64,000 nt of DNA. Origin: Darksidea phi (lineage: Eukaryota; Ascomycota; Dothideomycetes; Pleosporales; Lentitheciaceae). This document shows positions 48,389-58,783 of this stretch, in pieces (position 1 is the first letter of the stretch; the number at the start of each line of letters is the position of its first letter). Under the pieces are notes generated by a model. That model was not told the origin of the DNA and ran no database searches. It saw nothing but the letters and a program-made list of their open reading frames with translations. Location of the stretch: contig JASJFT010000004.1 in assembly GCA_030770425.1 (NCBI GenBank), forward strand, positions 434,001-498,000, in the 5' to 3' direction. A program made the position numbers and the translations under genes.

Positions 48389-49062
48389 ATGGCCTCAACC
48401 ACACCCTTCCTCACTGCAGTCGCTGCCCGCCGCTCAGTATACGCCGTTGCAAAGGAATCCCCCATATCCAACGACCGCATTCTCGAGATCGTAAACCACG
48501 CTCTCAAACACGCTCCCTCACCCTTCAACGTGCGCAGCGCACGCTGCATAGTACTTTTCGGCGAGGAGCACACCAAGCTCTGGGAAGCCACGTACAAGAT
48601 CACGGAGCAAGCCACACCACAAGCAATCGGCATCCTAGGTCCCAAGATCAAAGGCTTCGAGGGCGCCTACGGCACTGTAACCCTACCATTTCCTCCTTCC
48701 CTTCTAATCCCAAAGAACACTCAACTAACAAATATTTACAGTGCATGTTCTTCGACGACTCAGAAGCCTACAACGACCTAAACCCGCGCTTCGCCGCGCT
48801 TTCAAAGAACTATCCCGACTGGGAAGAGCACTCGTCAGGCATGCACCAATACATCGTATGGACGGCGCTCGAGGCCGAGGGGCTAGGCTGCAGTTTGCAG
48901 CACTATCAGCCCTCGATCACGCCGTATGTCAACAAGACGTATGATGTGCCTGCTTCGTGGAAGCTCAAGTGCCAGATGGTGTTTGGCAAGCCTGTCGGAC
49001 AGATTCCTGATGCGAAGCCCAAGACGCATATGGAGAAGGCGTTGAGGGTTTATGGTGCTTAG
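48389..49062 (+). CDS. Nitroreductase-family protein (Hbn1/Frm2-like), two exons
   Basis: FMN-dependent nitroreductase fold of the small fungal type related to yeast Frm2/Hbn1, connected with oxidative stress and fatty-acid signalling. Exons 48389-48676 and 48742-49062 join to 202 residues in phase 0 (65 bp intron, GTAACC...TTACAG). Features: RRSVYAVAKESPISNDRILEIVNHALKHAPSPFNVRSARCIVLFG (FMN-binding start with the R-S pair), GAYGT-C-MFFDD, the HSSGMHQYIVWTALEAEGLGCSLQHYQP helix and ending MVFGKPVGQIPD...KALRVYGA. The cytosol is expected. Adjacent to GST, so a detoxification role is plausible. Confidence 0.88.
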
Positions 49063-49227
49063 CTTGCGGGGTTGAATCGCGTGTGGGTTTGATGGCTCTG
49101 TAATGCCTCTCTAGCGAGTGATTTTGGCATGGATCTGGATGAATGGCGCAGGTAGAGCGGTACAGGCAATGGAAGAATCCTAAAAATTATGCTTCTACGG
49201 GTGCTGGTATAGGAGCTGAACATTTCG

Positions 49228-49430
49228 ATTGAGTAGCAACCGGAGCGTCGTCAAACTCGCGGAATAACCCAAAAAGGTGACGCAAAAGGCATCTCATCCC
49301 GAAAATCTTGAGACGCAAGAAGATTGTTGGTTGCAGCCATTCCCCGAGGCTCATGTCACGGCATGACTGCGAGGGTAACGGCCAGAGCCTCATGGAGGGC
49401 GTGGCGCGTGCCATGATGTTGAGCAAGAGC
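49228..49430 (-). repeat. Dispersed repeat, copy C
   Basis: Reverse-complement match to copies A and B, just beyond the 3' end of the GST gene. In this copy one frame stays open through the whole unit (inside a 116-codon minus-strand frame, 49537-49187), whereas in copy A the matching frame has stops created by G to A changes. It may therefore be the least mutated member and may preserve part of a coding element, although the matching protein is not recognised. Confidence 0.75.
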
Positions 49431-49533
49431 TGGGCGTTTGTGAATAAACTGAATATACTTTCAGGTGCCCTAATTTTCTTGAGTCCCGCAAACTCAACCA
49501 TCACAGCATCGTCAACTCCAAACCCAGACGACC

Positions 49534-50392
49534 TCAAGGCAACCCCCTCCCCTCATTGACTGCATTAGCAACCTGACTAGTTCCCGGCCTATTCTCAGCA
49601 TACCGCTGATAACTATCCAAATAAAGCGCATCATCACTCGTCGTAGACCGCACACTCTCCTCCGCCTCAATAGCCTCCACCCACGCCTTCCACCGACTCC
49701 CGTCCTCGGGTTCCGGCCACCCTCTATACGGGCCCAGCACTTTCTTCAAGCGTACGACCCATGGGGCAATCTGCACGTCAACGAAGCCGAAATGCTGGCC
49801 GAAGAAGAATGGGCCGGTAGCATCGGCTGCGTCAACGAGTTTGCTGATTTCAGTGCGCAGCTCGGTTGCGTGGGTGACTTGGTCGTTGGGATCTTGTGCT
49901 TGGAGGAGGCGGTAGAAGGTTGGGACAATGTTTCTGTTGATGTGGTCGGTCCAGAGACGGCATGTCGCTCTCGCCTGCGGGTGTGCTGGCATAAGTGCGG
50001 GCCCCGTTTTGAGATCCTCAAGGTACTCCATGATGACGGTGGATTCGTAGGTCGACCATGTTGGCCCGTGGCGGATTGCAGGGACAAGGCCGCGGGGGTT
50101 GATTTCGAGAAGAGATTGGGGTTTCTTGTAGGGGTCTACTTCGATATATTGATAGGGGATTTGCTTGTGTTCAAGAGAGATCCACACGCGTTGGACGAAG
50201 GGACTAGGTACTGTTAGTGACGTCATATTGCGCGAGAGATGTGCTCGAAGTGCCAACTTACCAGAAGCAGCTACCGAACAGCTTGAGATCATCTTCTTTG
50301 GAGTGGCTTTTGACGGTCGTAAGAGCATTTCCGGTTGCTTTCTTGTGGTATGTCTTCTTTTGCGGATCGCCGCTCTGGTTGGTGTCGGTCAT
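49534..50392 (-). CDS. Glutathione S-transferase, omega-like, two exons
   Basis: Conjugates or reduces glutathione-linked substrates. Exons 50392-50262 and 50203-49534 join across a 58 bp intron (acceptor TACCTAG) to 266 residues. The junction builds KLFGSCFCPFVQRVWISLEHK, with an active-site Cys before Pro-Phe as in omega-class enzymes rather than the Ser/Tyr of others. Then come NPRGLVPAIRHG, the YESTVIMEYLED glutathione-binding turn (E-S), and an all-helical C-terminal domain (FGFVDVQIAPWVVRLKKVLG). N-terminal 40 residues are a Lys/Gln-rich extension. Transcribed toward the nitroreductase, with repeat copy C between. Confidence 0.9.
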
Positions 50393-50830
50393 CTTGAAGC
50401 AGACAAAACTGTAAGGAACCAAACGCGAAGAGGGTGTGGCAAGAGAAAGGTGTTGAATGAGATTTGTGCTTGATAGCGAAGTCTTGGTGCACGGTATTGC
50501 CAGACAAAGTAGAGTTTGGGCTGCTGCAGGAAGACGTGTGGAGATAAAATACATTGAAGCTAAAGAGATGCGGAGCGACAAGATGGTGCATATATGGGAC
50601 CCCGCATTCCGCGTGAACGCGCGATAGCCATGGATGTAGCTCGCATCAAGATGACGTGTTGACTGGGTTGGTAGTCGTAACTGCGGGCTCCATGCAGCAG
50701 TCCCTTGCTGCTATAGCGGAGGCGTACCACTTATCAGAAGGACCAACAACAAGCCTCAGCGGCCACCGAATAATAGTAGAAAAAGAACATGCGAAGGAGC
50801 GTAAGAGAATAAAGAGAGATTGAAACTTAC

Positions 50831-52026
50831 CTGCACTTTCTTCTTCTCCATTTCATTCTTGCTTAACCACCGCTGCACGCTATTCTTCTTCACTCGATCG
50901 CTCTCCTCAAGCGTATGTTTATGCGGGCCCGCCACTCCATTGCCTTTCCCATTGCCCCCATTTCCATTGACTCTCTGTATCGTATAAAACTTCTTCGACT
51001 GCGCGTTCGCTGTGGCGGCTTGTGTCATTGTCATGCTCGGCATGCCCCAAGTTCCCGCACCACCAGCATTCTGTCCGAAGAACTGGTTCCCGTTTGCAGC
51101 ACTTCCCAACGAAAATGTGTTCACGCCGCCCGGAGGCTGTTGACCCGTTTGCTCTGTAAATTCATCGCCGTCGAAGTATTCTGTAATCTTGACCTTCACA
51201 TCACAGAGATCCCGCTCACGAGCTACACGCTTTCTCTTCTTCTTCTCCGGATCCGTAGACTTTTTCGTGCCCGAGGGCCGTCCTTTCAACCTGCAGTCCC
51301 AGTAATGTGATACAAAGCGTTTGCGCTTGTGGCGTTGGGTCGAGCGGTGCGAGTAGACGTTGTCGACGTGAGGGAAGTAGGTTTTGAATCTGCCCCGCAA
51401 CTATTAGATTTACATGGTCTGAAGAATTAGGGTCTCCGGACGTACTCCTCTTCAGTAAGCGTAATCGTACCGTCTACGTGGAACAGTTTGTCCCTCCAGG
51501 CGTCTAGATCTGGAGGGTCTCGAATCAACCTCAACCCCTCAAAATGCCCATGGTTGGTCACCGGCGCTTCATCGATGTCTTGCACCTGGACTTGTCCTGG
51601 TGCTTGTGGCTGGTTCTGCAAGAACTCATTCTGTGCTTCTAGTTCCCGTATCGGTTGTGGCGGTCTCTGTAACGGCGGTTGTTGTACCTGGACTCTTGCT
51701 TGGGTCGGCGGCCCTTGAATATGTTGCTGCTGCTGCTGTTGTGGCGGCGGCGGCGCACTCAACTCATACGCCCTCGTAAACTCTTCACTCCCAGGGAACG
51801 GCGGAAAAGCCGCTTGTCCCCCAACCTGCTGCAGTCCGCCGGCATGACCCTGGAACTGTAACGCGTGCGGGCTCGGCCCAGCCAAATGATGCGTATATCG
51901 CTGCTGGAAAAAAGTCTCGTTCGCCTCGTGCGGTATACCACCGAGGCTCTGCAGACCCGGTGGTATCGTATGTAGGTGGACGGCTGTGGGCTGGAGATGG
52001 AGGGGCAGCTGATGCGACGAGTTCAT
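50831..52026 (-). CDS. Conserved fungal nuclear-type protein, Pro/Gln-rich, 3' end unresolved
   Basis: Exons 52026-51446 and 51389-50831 join in frame (56 bp intron, GTACGT...GGGCAG) to 380 codons, ending at a good donor (CAG then GTAAGT). At least one short final exon must follow, and I could not place it (a GAG acceptor near 50760 would add only a few residues). The N-terminal half is Gln/Pro rich with a QQQQQQ run. The middle has the conserved-looking LTEEEFKTYFPHVDNVYSHRSTQ-type stretch (split), HYWDCRLKGRPSGTKKS, and a strong nuclear signal KKKRKRVARERDLCDVKVKITEYF. The C-terminal part is Gly/Asn rich and then RVKKNSVQRWLSKNEMEKKKVQ. I do not recognise a named family. The composition suggests a nuclear regulator. 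Confidence 0.7.
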
Positions 52027-52554
52027 GGCGGCGCGTGCGTGATGCGTCTGCGCGCTGTCGGTGCTTAAAGCAGCGTCACAAAGAGGGATGACAGCTTGGC
52101 AGGCGATGCCGTGGACCGACGGACACAAGGGGATGCGTGGGGTTAGGAGGAACAATGATACCGTCGCTACCTCTATCTAGCATCCAAGATATGTAATGAT
52201 GCCTCTGCATGGCCGTGAGAGATGAGGTATAGCGGGGTGAACGTGTTCTCTTTGTCAGCCGTTCATGGTATTACGCCATCTCTGCCAGCTTGAGTCCTCT
52301 CTCGAGATGTTCGTCAGAACCGCATCAGAGAGCATCCCTCTAGTCGCAGTTCTCAGCCACCTGCATGATATTTGCGAACCAAATGTATGAAATCTAGTCC
52401 AAAACTAGGTGTTTGGGGCGCGTTCATCACCTTCACCGGTCCATCCCAAATCCTGTCCACATGTATAGAAGACAGCATACACCCACACCGCTCTGCTCCC
52501 TCCAGTCATCATTTGGCCACATATCTCAAGTCCTGTCCAATTTTCAATCAAAAC

Positions 52555-53951
52555 ATGAACTTCTCACCACCAAAATTTCCCTACAAACCCCTCTGCTCCA
52601 ACGAGGCTGAAATCCGCCTTATACAACTCCAGCCAGGCAAATTCAACGATCCAATATACTTCGACATCCACCATGACTCTCTCCCATCAAGCCTTCAAGA
52701 AGAGAAAATGATAAGGTACACAGCTCTGTCGTACGCATGGGGTGATCCTACCGGGACGAAAGACATCAGGCTGGCCTATCGGCGAGAAAACTGGGTGCTG
52801 GACTTCGTAGTAAGAGGGTTGCAAGAGAGGGTTACATGTGGGCTAGTGTTGGCACAGACGATATTGATGTTGCCGTCGTATAGGTGGATGGTAGGTTGGG
52901 CACTTGTCGTGCATGGTGTGATGAGTGTGGCTGTTAATACCTACTGCAAGATACATGCGCGGCAACTGCATGATTTGACTACCGCTCTTTTCGGTCGCGT
53001 AGCCGGTGTAATCGTGGCCTTGTTTAGTGGGAGAGTGGAATACGTAGAAGTCCCGGTAACGACAAATCTAGAATACGGACTGAGGCATTTGCGGTATCGG
53101 TTCCAGCCACGCATACTTTGGATCGACGTCCTGTGTATTAATCAACAGGATATGAGAGAAAGAGAGAAGCAAGTCAAGATGATGGACCGTGTGCATAAGA
53201 ACGCAGCGCTTGTGCATGTCTGGCTAGGCACTGTCGAGAGCACAGAAGCGGTTCAAGCCGCTATATTCTGCACCCAGAACAGTATACAGAGTTACAAAAA
53301 GGACAAGTCCTGGGCTCTTGGCACACTCGAGATTACCGGTATGCAAACCCTTGCTTCTCAGCCGTAGTGAATAAGGGTCTGAGTACTGTAGGAAGTCACG
53401 CTCGCGTCAGATGATCCTCTCACTACCACCGCACAAGGTAAATATGACCCTCCAGCGCCTGGCGGCCCAGTTATGCAGTGTGTAAACATCCTGTTTGAGT
53501 ACCGCAATTTCCTGTTTTTGGTGTTTTTCTGCTTGGTGCAGCGGCTGCGGGTACAACGCGGCGGCGGTGCCGGTCTCTTCGAGAACGACGAAATATTGAG
53601 GATAGTTCCTACTATGCGAGCGCAAAAGATTTGAGTCTTCCAGATCAAGTGCTGTCGTATATATGCTTTACAAATGGACGATTCTTTGCGACGAATCTGA
53701 GAGATAAGGTGTATGGGTTGTTTGGTCTGCCGAGAGGCTCGGATCCTTATAACGCTCTCTCCGACGTTCCATTGGACTACGAAAAGGATATTGACGAGTC
53801 ATATTTCGATGTTGCAGTATGGATTCTCAACGATAGGCATCCGAAAGCGCGGCCCCTTAGGCTTTTGGGAATGGGAGCGGTAAAGAGGGCGGTAACGCGG
53901 TCGTGGGTTCCTCGTTGGGAGAGCACACAACATGGACGCTTTACGCGTTGA
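52555..53951 (+). pseudogene. HET-domain (heterokaryon incompatibility) gene, RIP-inactivated
   Basis: HET domains trigger cell death when unlike fungal individuals fuse. The frame from ATG 52555 has YTALSYAWGDPTGTKDI, VPVTTNLEYGLRHLR, LWIDVLCINQQDMREREKQV and VHVWLG, the HET signature blocks, but between the first and second lies an in-frame insertion of about 80 residues with two hydrophobic segments. After LASQP come four stops (53365, 53368, 53380, 53389) in one frame, where the family reads PWWxRVWVLQE; each needs only G to A or C to T to restore Trp, Trp, Trp and Gln. Reading resumes as EVTLASDD, then shifts frame near 53590 to FFATNLRDKVYGLFGLPRG and ...SWVPRWE. So the copy is dead, by RIP-type change plus an indel. 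Confidence 0.82.
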
Positions 53952-54480
53952 ATCTGCTATACTGGAGCGGGACGGCAAGCATCCTCGCATCATCGAATAA
54001 AAGGGGAAGCATGAGGACGGGGCGCAGCTAGAATACCTGGCCTATGGGTCGTTGGCCGATTACATGAAAAAGGCCCACATCACGGTGGAAGAGAAGCTCA
54101 GACTCGCCACAGAGACTGCAGAAGGCACTGCCCACGTGCACCAGAGCAACGTCATCATATCCGACATCCATGTCCGGAACACGCTCCTGGATGCTGAGCT
54201 TCACATCAAGCTTTGTGACTTTCAAGGTCGACTGCTAGGGTCTGACGGAGAAGTTCTGCTCTATGGAGAGGGGTGACCATCTACCATATCGCTACCAGCC
54301 ACCGGCCGTTCCCACAATATGACACCCCCAACGATGAAGAAAAGTTTGGGGAACATTACCGAAACGGCCATTTCACCCCTCTGGAAGCAGGATAAGGGGG
54401 GGAAGTTGTTTGGAATTGCTGGAGAGGCAAATATAATTCTGCGAGCGAAGTAGTTAGTGACCTTAACTCGCTAAAGGTGC
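53940..54480 (+). pseudogene. Protein-kinase relic next to the HET pseudogene
   Basis: Short stretches of a fungal protein kinase C-terminal lobe: AILERDGKHPRIIE, LEYLAYGSLADYM, AEGTAHVHQSNVIISDIHVRNTLLD (catalytic loop; Asp retained, HCD/HRD context changed), LCDFQG (DFG-like), and, in another frame, a tail like CWRGKYNSASEVVSDLNSL. Stops (TAA after IIE, TGA at 54274-54276, TAA after EAG) and a frame change break it. It belongs to the expanded family of HCD-type fungal kinases often duplicated in dothideomycetes (family from memory). Relics overlap or directly abut the HET copy, so either two genes decayed together or a HET-kinase neighbour pair existed. Confidence 0.7.
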
Positions 54481-55142
54481 TACCGTAGAGACCATATCGG
54501 TAAGTTTAGAGGCTGAGAAGGTGGAAATCGTAGCCACGACTGCGCAATCCATGGATGGCGTTCTTAGCGCCAGATCTCCACAACGTACCTGGTGGCTCTA
54601 ATTTTCGTATAAATATAGGGAGGCAAGAATGTAAACGGGAGTTTAGAGGTAGCAGGCCCCACCAACACCATAATACAATAAACCGTGTCAGGTACCAGCC
54701 CCTACAAATAAGTAAGTCATCAGTCACAGTCACTCTTCCAATTTCCCAGATGATAAAGTAGCAGTTAGCAGATATCACATAAGTCTGATGAATCATGACG
54801 TGATGTGAGAAGGGACGAGGCCACGAAAGTCATAAAGCAGTGGGTGTACTTCTCACTGGTTAGGGGAGCGTAAAAAGGTGGTGACACAAATGATCAGTAG
54901 TCCTTGGCCACATGTACTGTTTTCAACAAGCCACCTTGTACGGAAGTGGAGCATACCACAAGGACGAGGGCGTATCCATCGACTTATTGGGAAAAAGTCA
55001 TGACAAAGAGGAAACTCGGATTCATGTCCTCTATGATAGTAGACAATCATTAGCTTCCGCAGAAGCAGAGTTCTACCACCGCCCAACGCCGTGCCCATGC
55101 CATGACGAAGGAATAACAAGAAACATTGCGCCCCATCGCACT
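54481..55142. other. Intergenic region
   Basis: No supported gene. Short frames on both strands (54506-54796 -, 54912-55331 +) partly overlap the eIF3h coding strand and show no motif. Confidence 0.4.
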
Positions 55143-56356
55143 CTACTCCCCAGGCAACAGATTGCTCTTTACCGCAAACATCTTCGTGCTGATGCCTGCC
55201 GTGAAGCCATCCACTTGGCGCGCGTACTGCTCAACCTGCCTCGAGTTGAGCATCGTCTCCAGCCTGCTAGGTTCCTGTGGCAGCTTGAACAGCCTTTGCC
55301 ACTCATCCTCTGGGAGCAAAGGTTGCTTTGACGCTGTCCGTGCGGCATTCTCCGCCTTCCGCTTTTGTTGCCACGCCGTAATCTTGGCCTGCTCACGCGC
55401 AAGTGATCGCTGGTAGTATGAGTGGTTGTTGAGCTCGGTGTGGTGGTTTTCAATGCTCTCGAGAAGCAAGTCGCATGTCTTCTCGAGGAACGGGTCAATG
55501 GCGAGATCAAGAGAGTCATAGTTGGGGAAGAAGGGCGGTTGCGGGGTGTTTGGATCCTGCTGCAGAGCGGCTAGGTTGGGCGGGAACGAGAGCTCTTCCT
55601 TGGGCGCATCGGAGGGCAGCTGGTGCAGGAGCGATGTGAGGAGATGGGAGTTGTGGACAATGACGGGGATATCAACGAGGATGTCTTGGTACCGGAGACC
55701 GCTTTTCTGTAGACTGCGATTGTTAGCCTGTATGCCCCGTACCAGCATGACTTTGTCCATACCTCTCCGTCGTAAACTTGCTCTCCTTGAACGCTGTAAT
55801 GAACGCAGGAGACAGTCTGTACGCACGCAAGCTTAAACTGCCTTGGGAGCTCCTGCTCACATCGTGCACGAGCGCTACGGTCCGCTCATTCGGCTCCTTC
55901 TGGTAGAAGAACTGGTTCTCGATGGTGTTCATGTTGACAAAGTTGCCCATGCTCGTGCTCGTGTACCAGCCGACGTTGTTCGCATCCACGTTGACCTCCC
56001 TCAGGAATTTGATCATCTCGTTTTGGTACGCCGTGTTCGCCTTTGCGCGGGGGGCCGCGGCTGCGATATTTGCGGCCGAGTCTTGCTGGTGGCTATCGGT
56101 TGCGGGGACATCGATGGTGGGGAACGGGAAGCATGATGTGACCTCAAGCAGACCGGGCTGCTTTAAAGATTCCATGCCGACGAGGGCGCCGGTCGAAACG
56201 GTGGGGAAGGTTTTGGCCGCATGGTTGACGAGCTTCATCACAACCTGCAACGCCGTTAGAGGGGCTGGTGGGGGTTCGCAAAATCTCACAAGGGTGACTT
56301 ACCAGGGCTTCGACCTGTACCGCCTTGATCGGCGAGTCTTTGAGGGAGTCCGTCAT
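55143..56356 (-). CDS. Translation initiation factor eIF3 subunit H, three exons
   Basis: MPN-domain subunit of the eIF3 complex. Exons 56356-56303, 56244-55763 and 55713-55143 join to 368 residues (introns 58 and 49 bp). Landmarks are [95 protein letters not shown] and, in the C-terminal half, [21 protein letters not shown] and [20 protein letters not shown], all characteristic of fungal eIF3h. It ends LPGE. As expected for this subunit the MPN domain lacks the JAMM zinc ligands. It is present in Pezizomycotina and absent from budding yeast. Confidence 0.95.
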
Positions 56357-56736
56357 ATTGTCAAATTCGAGAAGCCGTGTCGTTATTCTGGTGGGGCTAC
56401 TGACGGCGGCTGTGGTGGTTGTCGCGAAATTCGAGAGTGCGGTGATGCCAAGATTGCGCGCTAAGAACAACTAGGTATAGTCCATTTAGTCGGCCCTAAC
56501 ATTAGAACTGTTACTGAGCTCACTGAGAACCTTATATGTCAGTGTCAATCACTTCATGATATTTGGAATGTCTTGGTCACTTCGATTTCGTCCTTTCTCC
56601 CGAAACGCGTGACCCTCAAGACGCTATGGAAAGTCCTACAATGTAGCTCTGAAGACTAGTTGAAGACAGCTCTACCGCATTTTATCTTCCCTTACCATCA
56701 ACTACACACCTCATCTTTCCACGCCTTCCGCGGCCG

Positions 56737-56970
56737 ATGAAGACTAGCATCTTATATGAATCAATCCTTACGATTGCCTGTCTTTACTACACCACAGCTC
56801 GCATGCCATCAACCGCACCTACCCACGGTAGAATAACTGCACCGACACGCAAAGCTATTCCAGTACGTGCACTTGAAGTTTACAAACAAGAAGGAAACGG
56901 CCCATTCGTAGAGGCCCCTGAACCTGTGGCCCACCGACAATTTACCGGAATGCGACTGAAAGACTACTAG
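56737..56970 (+). CDS. Possible small protein, 77 residues
   Basis: An ATG-started frame preceded by a pyrimidine-rich leader (CTCATCTTTCCACGCCTTCC type) of the sort seen before real fungal genes. The N-terminus MKTSILYESILTIACLYYTTA could be a weak signal or membrane anchor, and the rest is basic and Pro-rich. No family recognised; it may be chance. Confidence 0.3.
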   Translation: MKTSILYESILTIACLYYTTARMPSTAPTHGRITAPTRKAIPVRALEVYKQEGNGPFVEAPEPVAHRQFTGMRLKDY

Positions 56971-58783
56971 CCTCCACTCACAGCGAAAGCAGCCACCAGG
57001 CGGTCCGAATTAGCGGGCGGCCGCTGCAACAATTCACATCGCAATGCTGGTTAGCGAGAAGAATTTCCAGTAGAGGAAGAGAAAGTGAGTCGTAGCTTGT
57101 AGAGCCAGGCGAAGACGAGATGCTGAGTAGCGAGAGACAGCCAAAGTAGCATCAGACTTGAGATGAAACGTGCGTGTTGTAAGCCTGCAGTAGTGGATAT
57201 AGTTTATATTGGTTGGTTGAGGAACGTAAGAAGAGAATAGAAGGAACGTAGACGATGGGTGTATAGGGATGGACCATCGTCGACCCTAATCGTCCCCAGT
57301 TCCTTGGTCTGCATCTCTGACCCGTCTTCCGCGTAGTCGACGTGCATACTCGTGTGCTCTTACTCGAGTTCTCTTACCGTATACCTTTGAACATGATATG
57401 AAGAGTCCATTGTTGCAGGGCACCTTCGCCCACATGTGATCCAATATTGCGGCTTGAGCACATTTCAATAACCGAAGCGAATCCCACAAGTTTTGGGGAC
57501 GTACCGCCGAAAAATCGCGTGGAGAGAAAATGGTCAAAGACGAAAAGGTTGGCAGTAACTTTGCAAGACGGTGTGAAGCTCCACTTCAGCTTGTACACGC
57601 TCGTACCTCTTATCTCAGTCTCTTCATCCCAGCGTGCATTATCTCTATCTCTACTTACCGTCTCATTGGATCGCACCAACCACTATCTACAGCGGATCGG
57701 CTCCACGGAGAAGCACCGGCTGAATACGACCCCTTGAGTCGTTACCTATCAATGATGTTGTTTGTAAGGAAGAGCAAGGAACCGACCCTGTCGTCGGACG
57801 TATTAGCCCTGTCCCACCGTGGCCGGTTGTTATAGGCTGCCTGTCGGCAGTTTAGCGCTAGACTCGTGGCTGACAGGGAATACGCTTGTATGGCGGAATC
57901 TCTCAAGCAGACAGCTCAGCGCGGGGGGTCTCCGGCAGACTCGCAGAGGGGTATATCTGAGAGGTGATATGACTGCTCTGTTAGCATACAGCTGTCTAGC
58001 ATCGACCGGAACAATGTGTACATGTTGCCTGACTATGCTCGGGGGTCACACCTCGAAGGCAGTTGGTCGCACAAGAAGAAAAAGCGAAACGATCTCGTCG
58101 TCGCCCAAACCTGCGGTAGATCAACGCAGATCCCCTTCGTTTCGGTTATGCATTGGGCTCTTTGTAGTAGCAGATGGATGGCTTTACAGTGCTTGCCATT
58201 GGCCAAATTCATCTGCGATAACAAGCCAGCACAACAGGACCTAACCCAGGTATAAGACTGCCATAACGCGCTGTCGTGGAACTGCAGTCGAACGGTCGAG
58301 TGCGACTTCCACCGTCCCCTTCGATAACGTGTTGAACACGTCTTGCGTCGTCCTCACCGCTGCGTTGCCTACTTCGATCGAGCTAGCGAATTTACTGGGA
58401 GGAAGCAATTGGGCGGGGCAGGGGTCTGGTTTCGCGTACGACGAGCGCGGGGTATGTCTGCCCGAACCGTGTCATACAGGACAAGATTGGAGTTCGTACC
58501 TAGGTACGCCGGAAGGGGCTTATAAGTCGTGCTCGAAACTAAGCTTGCGAGCTAGGCGGGTGGATTTTGAACGTCAAGAAAGAGTGATCCGACTTACGCT
58601 ACGCTCGATTGTAGTGTTAAAAGGTTCGTTTGTTTCGTTGACGTGCTTGAACCTAAACTCTAATCATTCCTCGCAGTACGAACTGCTCTTGCGCTCGCAC
58701 TGACATCATAGCGACCGTGTCTGCTGTGGCTAGTCCAGCGGAGTTGTGATTGAGCGTCAACTCGTTGAGCCGAGCGGAGCAGT
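56971..58783. other. Intergenic region
   Basis: 1.8 kb without a supported gene. Frames to about 140 codons (57819-58244 +) show no motif. The final 200 bp are the promoter of the hydroxyacid dehydrogenase. Confidence 0.4.
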
